Shown: piece by piece, positions 27,179 through 35,032 of the stretch
Position numbering within the stretch: the first letter of the stretch is position 1
Layout: the number at the start of each line of letters is the position of its first letter
DNA from: Sulfurimonas sp. HSL1-2
GTDB taxonomy: Bacteria > Campylobacterota > Campylobacteria > Campylobacterales > Sulfurimonadaceae
Reading direction: 5' to 3'
Length of the DNA: 64,000 bases
Assembly (NCBI RefSeq): GCF_039645565.1
Contig: NZ_CP147914.1
Coordinates: forward strand, 2,353,573 to 2,417,572
Translations under genes and position numbers: made by a program
The notes under the pieces: model-generated
What the model was told of the DNA's origin: nothing
What the model saw: only the letters and a program-made list of their open reading frames with translations
The model's database searches: none

Positions 27179-27739
27179 ATGGAAACAGCACTACCTCTTT
27201 GCGGGATCGACGAAGCGGGGCGGGGCCCCATCGCCGGTCCCCTCGTCATGGCGGGCGTCATCTTACACGCGCCGCTCAACGGCCTGAACGATTCGAAAAA
27301 ACTGACAGAAAAAAAGCGCGAATTGCTGTATGAAAGCATTATGGCAAATGCTGCCTACCACATCGTGCGTTTTTCCGCGCAACAGATTGACGATGAGGGC
27401 ATCTCCGCCTGCCTCTCAAAAGGGCTCAAAGAGATCATGAAAGTGCTGGGGGAGGCCGACTACCTCTTCGACGGCAATTCGACCTACGGGGTCAACGGAC
27501 TGCGGACGCAGGTGAAGGCCGACGCCGACGTGCCCGAAGTGAGCGCGGCCTCCATCCTCGCCAAAGTCACCCGTGACCGGGAGATGGTTGCCCTGGCTGA
27601 CACCTACCCGCAGTACGGCTTTGAAAAACACAAGGGGTACGGGTCGGCGGCGCATATCGACGCGATCAAGCTCCACGGCTACAGTGCCGTCCACCGTCGA
27701 AGCTTCCGCCTGAAAGCGTTACAGCCTACACTGTTTTAG
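27179..27739 (+). CDS. rnhB: ribonuclease HII
   Basis: 186 residues. The family start GIDEAGRGPIAGPLV carries the Asp-Glu active-site pair (D10, E11), LNDSKKLTEKKR follows, FDGN holds the next acidic residue, and SAASILAKVTRDREM completes the site. It cleaves RNA-DNA hybrids and removes single ribonucleotides from DNA. The start has no ribosome site and appears to be leaderless. Confidence 0.95.
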   Translation: METALPLCGIDEAGRGPIAGPLVMAGVILHAPLNGLNDSKKLTEKKRELLYESIMANAAYHIVRFSAQQIDDEGISACLSKGLKEIMKVLGEADYLFDGNSTYGVNGLRTQVKADADVPEVSAASILAKVTRDREMVALADTYPQYGFEKHKGYGSAAHIDAIKLHGYSAVHRRSFRLKALQPTLF

Positions 27740-27859
27740 CCGGCCTACTTTCCGTATGCCCGCAGGATCGCCGCGGGGTTATTGCCCTATCGCGGAATGA
27801 GGAAATCCAGCATGATAATGCGGGAGCAGATATCGGCGTCCCCCGCAGCGTTCCTATGG
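27740..27859. other. intergenic stretch with possible coding remnant
   Basis: 120 bases between rnhB and the Lys-rich gene. On the minus strand one frame reads DADICSRIIMLDFLIPR, stop, then GNNPAAILRAYGK, stop. The first part resembles the phospho-acceptor strand of a response-regulator receiver domain. It may be a decayed gene end or chance; nothing else is visible. Confidence 0.2.
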
Positions 27860-28534
27860 TTAACGGCCCTTAGACGTCTTTTTATCTTTTGATGCCTTCT
27901 TTCTTTTGGGCTTCTTCTTGCCTTTTGATGCCTTCTTGGCCTTCGATGCCTTCTTCCCTTTCGAAGGCTTCTGCGCCTTCGAAGGATACCGCTCTTCTGA
28001 TAGGCCGGAACTCATATTTTCCGGCATATCGGCACTGTCTTTAGCATAGCGGATGTCTCTTTTACTGTCTCTTACCAGAGCGTCCATATAGGCCGATTTC
28101 CCCTCCAACCGCTTCTGCTTGTAAAAAGCGACAAGCGTGTCGCGAAGTCGGAAGTCATCACGTATGACCGCCGGTTCCGTGGACACGATCCGCATGACAC
28201 GCTTCGTATCCCCGGCTTTTTGTGCGGAAAGTACTTCCCTTTTAACGTCCACCATCAGGCGGTCGTGTGTTTTCTGCAGACTACGGAGCTCTCCGAGATA
28301 GGCGTTCCGTTCCTGCGCAGTTCCAGTCTGCTGTACTTTCAGGCCATCCTCTCGAACAGATTGCGCCTGTCGCACATAAGCACTTACACTGCCGCCGAGC
28401 TTGGCATCACTTTTCAATGCCCCGGTTTTTGCTGCATAACTGAACAGCGGATCACCCATCTGCGGAAAGAGCGTCGGATAGACATCGCCCGCCCAAAGCT
28501 GCAATGCTGTCAACATCAGTAGTACAATTTTCAT
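27860..28534 (-). CDS. secreted protein with Lys/Ser-rich C-terminal tail
   Basis: 224 residues from the ATG at 28534, which has AAGGGGTGG upstream. A signal peptide (MKIVLLMLTALQLWAG) is followed by a mainly helical, charged domain. The last 42 or so residues are a low-complexity tail of KASK/KGKK-type repeats. Such polybasic tails occur on histone-H1-like and wall- or nucleic-acid-binding proteins. I do not recognise the main domain. It would be exported to the periplasm or beyond. Confidence 0.65.
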   Translation of the reverse strand: MKIVLLMLTALQLWAGDVYPTLFPQMGDPLFSYAAKTGALKSDAKLGGSVSAYVRQAQSVREDGLKVQQTGTAQERNAYLGELRSLQKTHDRLMVDVKREVLSAQKAGDTKRVMRIVSTEPAVIRDDFRLRDTLVAFYKQKRLEGKSAYMDALVRDSKRDIRYAKDSADMPENMSSGLSEERYPSKAQKPSKGKKASKAKKASKGKKKPKRKKASKDKKTSKGR

Positions 28535-28631
28535 CGTTCCACCCCTTACGGTTCCATTCATAAAGATGCATTGTAACACGGATCAAATAGCATGAGGGGA
28601 ACAAAAAAACATGGTGGGCGGTTGCGCCGAA

Positions 28632-29333
28632 TTAATTTTTGCGCGCGCCTTCCATAAATGCACGGTATTGAGTCTCGATGTTTTCAAGCGACATCGGCTC
28701 GCCGATATGGATATGCACTTCATAGGGCTGCTTGTATGGGGAAGCCTGGTAGACTTTTTCGAGCTGGTCGTCGATATAGATGGGGACGATCTGCATCTTG
28801 TTCGCCTTGGCGATCTTCTCCGCGCCCGGCTGGAACGGCCCTACGCCCTCGCCGCCGAAGCGCTCCCCCTCCGGAAACATAAAAAGGTTGAGATCCGGGG
28901 CCACCTGGAAAATATGCTTGATCTTTTTGAAGAAGGCAAGCATCCCCTTCCCCGCTTTAAGGTCGACCGCAATACAGCCGCTGTATTCAAAAAACTTCCC
29001 GTAGATCTTGTTGTCGAGCAGCGTCTGCTTGGCGATCCACATCCCCGCCTTCTGCCGCGTCGAAAAGAGCGATTCGATGCTGATGATATCGAGCAGACTG
29101 CGGTGGTTGGCGATATAGAGCACCCGGTTTGCCTCGGGCAGCTCACCGTGCATCACGGGAACAACGTTGAGGTATTCCAATACGCTGATCGAATAGTTCT
29201 GGCGCTCCTTGGACAGGGCATGGTAACGGTCGTGTTCATCCAGCTGCGTGTCCAGGTAGACATGGCGGAAAATGGGGATGAATTTCTTCCCGAGCCAGAT
29301 CATATAGAGGTATTTGCGGAGGTTTTTAAACAT
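28632..29333 (-). CDS. 1-acyl-glycerol-3-phosphate acyltransferase (PlsC family)
   Basis: 233 residues from the ATG at 29333. The acyltransferase motifs are NHRSLLD (HxxxxD catalytic pair) and FPEGER (substrate binding). It makes phosphatidic acid from lysophosphatidic acid, or acylates a related lipid. A TATAAT box at 29346-29341 ends seven bases before this ATG, suggesting a leaderless message; the ATG at 29342 overlaps that box and is less likely. No ribosome site is seen for either. Confidence 0.85.
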   Translation of the reverse strand: MFKNLRKYLYMIWLGKKFIPIFRHVYLDTQLDEHDRYHALSKERQNYSISVLEYLNVVPVMHGELPEANRVLYIANHRSLLDIISIESLFSTRQKAGMWIAKQTLLDNKIYGKFFEYSGCIAVDLKAGKGMLAFFKKIKHIFQVAPDLNLFMFPEGERFGGEGVGPFQPGAEKIAKANKMQIVPIYIDDQLEKVYQASPYKQPYEVHIHIGEPMSLENIETQYRAFMEGARKN

Positions 29334-29340
29334 GTGGCGC

Positions 29341-29346
29341 ATTATA
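29341..29346 (-). promoter_or_regulatory. -10 box of the PlsC-family gene
   Basis: TATAAT on the minus strand, followed by GCGCCAC and then the ATG at 29333. The spacing places the transcription start at the start codon. Confidence 0.4.
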
Positions 29347-29394
29347 GCAGGTTATACCAGAGAGAATGCCTCTGCCCAGTAGGGCACAGCGTAC

Positions 29395-29910
29395 TCACCG
29401 CAGCAGGACCGGTTTGATCCACTCCGGCTCGGCGTAATCGACCTCCGGAAGGGTGTTCAGGCGGTTGGTCTGCCCGATCAGCTCTCCGGCACCGGCAGGC
29501 GCGAAAAGGTAGATGCCCGCCGAAGCGTTCACAGCCTGCAGCAGGGTGAACCCCTGCCCTGCGGCAAACGTCTCGGGCGCAGTCCCCGGCTGCAGACGGA
29601 CCAGGACATTTCCCGTCGCGATAAAGCGGTTGCGTTCGCTCCGGCGTTCGGAAGTGTAGAACACCCGACGGTATTCGGAGCCGGAAGCGGCCGTTTTCGC
29701 CGCCACTTCGGCCGGGGCAACCGCCACGACCCGCTTTGCCGATGCACCGGCTGCGGGGGAGACGGCCATTTCATCCTCGGCGCGGTAAAAAACCATCACG
29801 GATTTTTTTGTTTCCAGCACCTGTTTGGTCATTGTCGGGGCATCGGCCGCAAAAGCTGTTCCCGCCAGTAAAAACACAGCCAGTCCAATCATTCGTATCA
29901 TCTTATTCAT
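29395..29910 (-). CDS. secreted subtilase-propeptide-like protein
   Basis: 171 residues with a signal peptide ending AGTAFA. The C-terminal 70 residues (VLVRLQPGTAPETFA, then LPEVDYAEPEW) look like the propeptide that precedes the catalytic domain in fervidolysin/subtilisin-type proteases, which folds the enzyme and inhibits it. No catalytic domain follows. It begins 3 bases after the stop of the subtilisin-like lipoprotein gene, so the pair is co-translated. A chaperone or inhibitor acting in trans on that protease is the likely role; this is inference. Confidence 0.6.
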   Translation of the reverse strand: MNKMIRMIGLAVFLLAGTAFAADAPTMTKQVLETKKSVMVFYRAEDEMAVSPAAGASAKRVVAVAPAEVAAKTAASGSEYRRVFYTSERRSERNRFIATGNVLVRLQPGTAPETFAAGQGFTLLQAVNASAGIYLFAPAGAGELIGQTNRLNTLPEVDYAEPEWIKPVLLR

Positions 29911-29913
29911 CCC

Positions 29914-32340
29914 TTAATGCCCCCGGATCTGCAAAGACCAGCTATTGAGAGTCCCGGTCGTACCGCTCCGAAGATCTTTCACATTCAGCGTCCATGTTCC
30001 TGATGCATTTTCGTCAAGACAGCGGACGGTGGAAAATCGCCAGTCGGAATAACTTCCCTCAAGATAGTACTGCCCGCCGTATGCCAGGTGGCTCTGCGTA
30101 CCCTGCGGCGATACGAGTACGATATCGAGATCACCCGGACGCGCGTGCGAGATCGTCACCCAAACGTCAACATGCTCTACTTTCACCGGTTGCGGCGGAG
30201 TGACTGTAATGGACGAGGTCACCCCTGTCGTCCCTTCAGAAATTGACTGGTTCGGCGAAGCCGTTTGCTTCGGCAGCACCGTTTCCGCTCCCAACGACGT
30301 AAAGTTTTCCGCCTCAGCAACAGCCTTGTCGGCATCTACCAGTCCAAATCCATAGTTATGGTTGATTGGATAACCCGCACCGTTGGTCGTCCAGTCACCG
30401 TCGCTTGGATCGATCTTCTTTGCCGTCGTCGCCAGGATGTAACCCACATCACGGTAGGTGAGTGCGGGATTCGCAGTGAGCATCAACGCGGCGATGCCGC
30501 TGACGATCGGCGTTGCCGCCGACGTCCCGTTCATATAGTTGGTATAGTCTCCATTCTCATTACCCGGGACATCAAAACGGTAACCGCCGCGATAGCTGTT
30601 CGCAAAACCGGTTGAATCCAGACCGTATGTCAACCCTGTATAATCGGTCGTCACGATAGCAGGTTCATTTACACCGTACTCCCCGCCGGGTGCCGACACA
30701 AGAATATTGGCACCATAATTGGCGTAAGACGAGTATTGTCCATCCGCATTGATTGCTGTAATGGTAAGAACGTACGGGTTATTCAAAATCTCGGAGTTGT
30801 TAGCATTTCCAATATGAAGGGTATTGTTGTTTTCGTCTTTATATCCATTGTAGTTGCGGTCATTTCCCGCTGCAAAGACAATGACGGTACCTTTTCCGTC
30901 CCTGCCTGTTTCCGTTGCCGTCTGCACTGAAGCGACAAGCGTCGGATCGGGAACCAAAAACTCCGAACCGTACCCCCAGCTGTTCGAGGAAATATCTATC
31001 GCCTTATTCAGCGCATCGGCAAAGTTTGCATCTGTCGGAAGCGAGAATACATTGTATCCTGCCACTTTCACAAAAGGAGCCACCCCTCGCACCCCGATGT
31101 CATTCCACCCAGAAGCAGCGATCAAACCTGCACAAGCTGTCCCGTGGCTGGAGCCGTAAGGATCCGATGTCAGCTGATCCGCATCGGGTGAGGGATCACT
31201 GGCACCGTCGGAATATCGGTAACTTTTTGAAAGGTCAAGGTTAGCGGCCAGATCAGGGTGAACCGCCTGAACCCCGGTATCAACAACACCGACAAAAATA
31301 CTCCTGCGGCCCGCGTAAGATTCCCATACCGGGACGACATTGATATCGTTCCCCGGTATGCCACTGCCGCCATAAATGCTGCCTGCATCCTGTCCGGTGT
31401 TTTCAAGGTGCCACTGATAATCATAAAGGGCATCTATGTGGTCTACTGTATCGCTCACGGTCGGATCGGTTCCGGCAAAAAACTCGCCATAATCACCGAG
31501 TGCATCCCCGTCGCTGTTCGCGGCTGCCGGATTCGTACCGACCAGCAGTTCGAAATCATCAAAAAGAGCGTCATTGTCCGTATCGTGGAACAGGTGGACC
31601 GTTCCCGTATACAGTTCCTGTATGGTCGCCGATGCCGCCGCATCTGCATAGGACTGCGCATCAGACAGGAGCGTCAGATCTTCCATCACACCGCCCGTGC
31701 TCAGTTTCGCCGGGTTGAATGCACTGAGCGCCGTCCCTGAAACCTTGAAAAGACGCTCGGAAAGCTTGGCAAGCACCGATTTAATCTCTGTTTCGTCTGT
31801 CAATTTCTCCTGTCGGATCCACTCCGCTGCAATCGTGGTGAAGGCGTTCACCCTCACATTATTGTTAAGTAGATCCGCTACCGTCACATACGCATAAAGG
31901 CTACCCTGCACCGGTTTGATCTCGACTTTAACATACTGGCCGTCGTCGTCGGGGTCGATATCCACGCCCCCTTCACTTTTCACAAGTACCAGCCTTGTCG
32001 ATGCCAAGCCGCCAAGTGACGTAACGGCAAACTTACCAACCGTCTGCTCCGCGTAAGGCACCAGCGTATGGTTGTCATCCATCAGCTCTGTTGCGGCATT
32101 GAATGTTGTTGTCTTCGTCTGGTAGAGATTCTGCCCCGCGACGTCCCATACTGTGATCGTTGCACCGCTTATAGGGCCCAATGCCACACTGTTTTTTGCC
32201 GTCGGGTCACTCGGCGTCACGGGATCATCCGTCGCCGTTCCCGAGCTGGTACTCGTCCCGCAACCGCTGAACAGCAATATCAACCCGAGCATCATCATAC
32301 CGCTGCCCGTCGCCAGCCGATGGAATATATTCTGCTGCAC
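29914..32340 (-). CDS. subtilisin-like lipoprotein protease with P-domain
   Basis: 808 residues from a GTG with AAGGGG upstream. Lipobox LFSGC (Cys27) anchors it in the envelope. Residues 30-250 form an unrecognised N-terminal domain. Acidic repeats DTDNDALFDDFE and NSDGDALGDYGE (252-290) look like calcium-binding thrombospondin-type repeats. The S8 domain has the triad D354 (VVDTGV), H399 (SSHGTACAG) and S607 (NGTSAATP), plus oxyanion N493. A proprotein-convertase P-domain covers about 690-808. No propeptide is evident before the catalytic domain; the next gene may supply it. Codon use is more A+T-rich than in neighbours. Confidence 0.92.
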   Translation of the reverse strand: MQQNIFHRLATGSGMMMLGLILLFSGCGTSTSSGTATDDPVTPSDPTAKNSVALGPISGATITVWDVAGQNLYQTKTTTFNAATELMDDNHTLVPYAEQTVGKFAVTSLGGLASTRLVLVKSEGGVDIDPDDDGQYVKVEIKPVQGSLYAYVTVADLLNNNVRVNAFTTIAAEWIRQEKLTDETEIKSVLAKLSERLFKVSGTALSAFNPAKLSTGGVMEDLTLLSDAQSYADAAASATIQELYTGTVHLFHDTDNDALFDDFELLVGTNPAAANSDGDALGDYGEFFAGTDPTVSDTVDHIDALYDYQWHLENTGQDAGSIYGGSGIPGNDINVVPVWESYAGRRSIFVGVVDTGVQAVHPDLAANLDLSKSYRYSDGASDPSPDADQLTSDPYGSSHGTACAGLIAASGWNDIGVRGVAPFVKVAGYNVFSLPTDANFADALNKAIDISSNSWGYGSEFLVPDPTLVASVQTATETGRDGKGTVIVFAAGNDRNYNGYKDENNNTLHIGNANNSEILNNPYVLTITAINADGQYSSYANYGANILVSAPGGEYGVNEPAIVTTDYTGLTYGLDSTGFANSYRGGYRFDVPGNENGDYTNYMNGTSAATPIVSGIAALMLTANPALTYRDVGYILATTAKKIDPSDGDWTTNGAGYPINHNYGFGLVDADKAVAEAENFTSLGAETVLPKQTASPNQSISEGTTGVTSSITVTPPQPVKVEHVDVWVTISHARPGDLDIVLVSPQGTQSHLAYGGQYYLEGSYSDWRFSTVRCLDENASGTWTLNVKDLRSGTTGTLNSWSLQIRGH

Positions 32341-32670
32341 AGAACCCCTTTTTATAAAAACTATCTACTCAGATTATACATAAGTGCCGGCAAATACCCG
32401 AAACGATTAACTGCCGAATATCATTGGCCTCTTCTAAAATAATACTTTATAACTTTTACAGATTAAAAGCAAAAAAACATTGGCGGGAAATGCCTTTGAA
32501 CAACCTGTACACTCCATAAAATGCCGGACGATGGCATCTGTTGTGACTCGGCGGGAACAGTGGCATCCTGAGCGGGAGGCAATACGTATCCCAGGAAAAA
32601 ATCAGCCGAATCGGTACATTCGAAAAATTGTCAATCGTTAGTTTTGGATTGTGAATTGTGAGAAAGGTGG
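32341..32670. other. gene-free spacer before the tRNA cluster
   Basis: 330 bases without a credible gene. It holds the protease promoter (-10 TATAAT at 32378-32373, minus strand) at one end and the 3' trailer of the tRNA-Ser transcript at the other. A weak CAATC/GATTG hairpin near 32630-32650, followed by a short T-run, might end the tRNA transcript. Nothing else is seen. Confidence 0.5.
32373..32378 (-). promoter_or_regulatory. -10 box of the subtilase operon
   Basis: TATAAT on the minus strand, 32 bases upstream of the GTG start of the protease gene. Confidence 0.5.
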
Positions 32671-32759
32671 TGGCGGACAGACAGGGATTCGAACCCTGGG
32701 AGGTATGACCCTCGCCGGTTTTCAAGACCGGTGCATTCAACCAGCTCTGCCATCTGTCC
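32671..32759 (-). tRNA. tRNA-Ser (TGA)
   Basis: Acceptor GGACAGA/TCTGTCC, anticodon loop CTTGAAA (anticodon TGA), a long variable arm and encoded CCA. 89 bases, typical of a class II tRNA. Confidence 0.95.
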
Positions 32760-32781
32760 ATAAAAAAAGTCGGAGTTTTGG

Positions 32782-32855
32782 TGGAGGCGCCACCCGGACT
32801 CGAACCGGGGATCAAGGTTTTGCAAACCCATGCCTTACCACTTGGCTATGGCGCC
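32782..32855 (-). tRNA. tRNA-Cys (GCA)
   Basis: Acceptor GGCGCCA/TGGCGCC, anticodon loop TTGCAAA (anticodon GCA), T-loop TTCGAGT and encoded CCA. The outer anticodon-stem pairs are weak, as in related tRNA-Cys. Confidence 0.93.
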
Positions 32856-32860
32856 ACCGG

Positions 32861-32948
32861 TGGTGCCCGGAGCCGGGATCGAACCGGCACGATCGCAATG
32901 ATCGAGGGATTTTAAGTCCCTTGCGTCTACCAATTTCGCCATCCGGGC
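32861..32948 (-). tRNA. tRNA-Leu (TAA)
   Basis: Acceptor GCCCGGA/TCCGGGC, anticodon loop CTTAAAA (anticodon TAA), long variable arm and encoded CCA; 88 bases. It directly follows a terminator-like hairpin. Confidence 0.95.
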
Positions 32949-32958
32949 TCAAGACACC

Positions 32959-33010
32959 AAAAAAAACCCCAACTCAGACCTCTTGTAAAGAAAAGAAGTT
33001 TCAGTTGGGG
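32959..33010 (-). terminator. terminator-like hairpin between tRNA-Gly and tRNA-Leu
   Basis: On the minus strand CCCCAACT pairs with AGTTGGGG across a 28-base loop, and eight T follow directly. The loop can form further partial pairing. This looks like an intrinsic terminator for tRNA-Gly, yet only ten bases separate it from tRNA-Leu, leaving no room for another promoter. Confidence 0.55.
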
Positions 33011-33028
33011 TGTTTAAATGAATAAAAA

Positions 33029-33103
33029 TGGAGCGGGAAACGAGGTTCGAACTCGCGACCCCAACCTTGGCAAGGTTGTGCTCTACCACTGAGCTATTCC
33101 CGC
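33029..33103 (-). tRNA. tRNA-Gly (GCC)
   Basis: Acceptor GCGGGAA/TTCCCGC, D-stem GCTC/GAGC, anticodon loop TTGCCAA (anticodon GCC), T-loop TTCGAAC and encoded CCA; 75 bases. First gene of the four-tRNA cluster. Confidence 0.96.
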
Positions 33104-33123
33104 ATCTGTTGTTGTGGACCGAA

Positions 33124-33152
33124 ATTATAGGGAAATTCACTCCCAATGTCAA
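33124..33152 (-). promoter_or_regulatory. consensus sigma-70 promoter of the tRNA cluster
   Basis: A perfect TTGACA (33152-33147) and a perfect TATAAT (33129-33124) are separated by 17 bases on the minus strand. Transcription should start about 14 bases before tRNA-Gly. It is the strongest promoter by sequence in the window. Confidence 0.85.
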
Positions 33153-33183
33153 GGGCTTTTCGCCGTTTTTGCGAAAACTTCGT

Positions 33184-33189
33184 TATAAT
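33184..33189 (+). promoter_or_regulatory. -10 box of ilvD
   Basis: TATAAT at 33184-33189, 43 bases ahead of the ilvD ATG. A ribosome site AGAAGGA follows. Confidence 0.5.
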
Positions 33190-33232
33190 CTCGAAAATAT
33201 GCATTTTATATAAATATAGAAGGACCTGACCT

Positions 33233-34921
33233 ATGCGCAGCGATACAGTCAAACGCGGCTTCGACCGCACCCCGCACCGGAGTCTTTTCAGAGCGACCGG
33301 CCTCAAAGACGAGGATTTCGACAAACCGTTTATCGGGGTAGCCAACAGCCACATCGACATCATTCCGGGCCACTTCTTCCTGCAGGAGTACGGCCGTATC
33401 GTCAAAGAAGCGATCCGCGAAGCGGGCGGCGTCCCGTTCGAGTTCAACACGATCGGTGTTGACGACGGGATCGCCATGGGCCACGACGGGATGCTCTACT
33501 CCCTGCCCAGCCGCGAACTGATTGCCGACAGTATCGAAACGGTCATGAATGCACACAAGCTCGACGCGCTCATCTGTATCCCCAACTGCGATAAAATCGT
33601 CCCGGGGATGATCATGGGTGCCCTGCGCGTCAACGTCCCGACGGTCTTCGTCTCCGGCGGCCCGATGGCGGCCGGCCACAAAAAAGACGGGACGCCGATC
33701 GATCTTGCGACCGCATTCGAGGCCGTCGGCCAGCATGCCGAAGGCAATATGAGTGACGAAGAGCTCTACGAGATCGAGTGTGAAGCCTGCCCATCCGGCG
33801 GCTCCTGCTCCGGCATGTTCACCGCGAACTCCATGAATACCCTCTGCGAAGCGATGGGAATCGCCCTGCCGGGCAACGGAACGGTACTGGCGATGACGCC
33901 GGAGCGTATCGAAATGGTCAAAGCGGCGGCGAAACGCATCGTCGAAATGGCCAAGGCGGATGATGCGAAGTACAACCTGCGAAACGTCCTCAATGAAAAA
34001 GCGATCCATAACGCCTTCGTCGTCGACATGGCGATGGGTGGCTCCAGCAATACGGTCCTCCACATGCTCGCCATTGCGAAAGAGGCGGAGGTTGATTTCG
34101 ACATCACCAAGATCAACCAGATCGCCAAGAACGTCTCGCACATCGCGAAGATCTCCCCGTCCCTCGGAACGGTCCACATGGAGGACATCGGCCGTGCCGG
34201 CGGCGTCAACGCCGTCATGAAAGAGGTCAGCCGCCGCGGCGGACTGCTGCACCTGGACAACCCGACGGTCACGGGCGAGACGATCGGCGAACGCATCGCC
34301 GATGCGACGATCAAGGATACCAACGTCATCCACACCAACGAAAACGCCTACTCCCCGGTCGGCGGCCTCTCCATCCTCTTCGGCAACCTTGCCGAAGAGG
34401 GCGCCGTTGTCAAAACGGCCGGGATCGCACCGAGTATGCGCCAGTTCAAAGGAACCGCCGTCTGCTTCAATTCGCAACAGGAGGCGATCGCCGGCATCAT
34501 CGGCCACAAGGTTAAGCCGGGCAACGTCGTCGTCATCCGCTACGAAGGCCCCAAAGGCGGACCTGGTATGCAGGAGATGCTGGCACCGACATCGCTGATC
34601 ATGGGGATGGGCCTCGGCGAGAGCGTCGCCCTCATTACCGACGGCCGCTTCTCCGGGGCGACCCGCGGTGCTTCCATCGGCCACGTCAGCCCCGAAGCTG
34701 CCGAGGGCGGCCTCATCGGCCTGATCGAGGATGGCGACGAGATCGAACTCGACGTTGACACGCACCTGCTGCAGCTCAACGTCGCCGGCGAGGAACTCGA
34801 ACGCCGCCGTCTGCACTTCAAAGCCCACAAAAAGTCTATCAACTCCAAGTGGCTCAAGCGCTACAGCCTGCTGGTTTCCAACGCCTCCAACGGCGCGGTA
34901 CTGAAGACGGAACTGGACTGA
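33233..34921 (+). CDS. ilvD: dihydroxy-acid dehydratase
   Basis: 562 residues, standard length. It converts dihydroxy-acids to 2-keto acids in valine, leucine and isoleucine synthesis and carries an iron-sulfur cluster. Cluster cysteines are visible in [10 protein letters not shown] and [16 protein letters not shown], and the C-terminal signatures [13 protein letters not shown] and [11 protein letters not shown] are intact. The ATG has AGAAGGA 8 bases upstream. Monocistronic and divergent from the tRNA cluster. Confidence 0.97.
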   Translation: MRSDTVKRGFDRTPHRSLFRATGLKDEDFDKPFIGVANSHIDIIPGHFFLQEYGRIVKEAIREAGGVPFEFNTIGVDDGIAMGHDGMLYSLPSRELIADSIETVMNAHKLDALICIPNCDKIVPGMIMGALRVNVPTVFVSGGPMAAGHKKDGTPIDLATAFEAVGQHAEGNMSDEELYEIECEACPSGGSCSGMFTANSMNTLCEAMGIALPGNGTVLAMTPERIEMVKAAAKRIVEMAKADDAKYNLRNVLNEKAIHNAFVVDMAMGGSSNTVLHMLAIAKEAEVDFDITKINQIAKNVSHIAKISPSLGTVHMEDIGRAGGVNAVMKEVSRRGGLLHLDNPTVTGETIGERIADATIKDTNVIHTNENAYSPVGGLSILFGNLAEEGAVVKTAGIAPSMRQFKGTAVCFNSQQEAIAGIIGHKVKPGNVVVIRYEGPKGGPGMQEMLAPTSLIMGMGLGESVALITDGRFSGATRGASIGHVSPEAAEGGLIGLIEDGDEIELDVDTHLLQLNVAGEELERRRLHFKAHKKSINSKWLKRYSLLVSNASNGAVLKTELD

Positions 34922-34972
34922 CGTCCCGTCCGTCAACAGCAAACGACCTCACACCCTCTCAACTCTGCACGA

Positions 34973-35032
34973 CCCTTTAGGGCTTGTACGACTCGCAATT
35001 TAGTTGCTCGCATGTATTGCCCTTTAGGGCTT
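34973..35032. repeat. pair of short direct repeats
   Basis: CCCTTTAGGGCTT occurs at 34973-34985 and again at 35020-35032, each able to form a small GCCC/GGGC hairpin. The second copy contains the stop codon of pglF. The spacer contains GCAA-tttag-TTGC. It could be part of a dispersed repeat family. Confidence 0.4.

Noticed and set aside
27860-27990. short repeats resembling a CRISPR or VNTR array
   Set aside because: They are codon-level repeats of a Lys-rich protein tail, with no spacers and no cas genes nearby.
32456-32815. 119-codon minus-strand frame over the tRNA region
   Set aside because: It overlaps tRNA-Ser and tRNA-Cys genes; no coding features.
33206-34942. 578-codon open frame on the minus strand across ilvD
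   Set aside because: It mirrors ilvD exactly, begins and ends in its flanks and has no family resemblance. Long antisense frames are expected in G+C-rich genes with this codon use.
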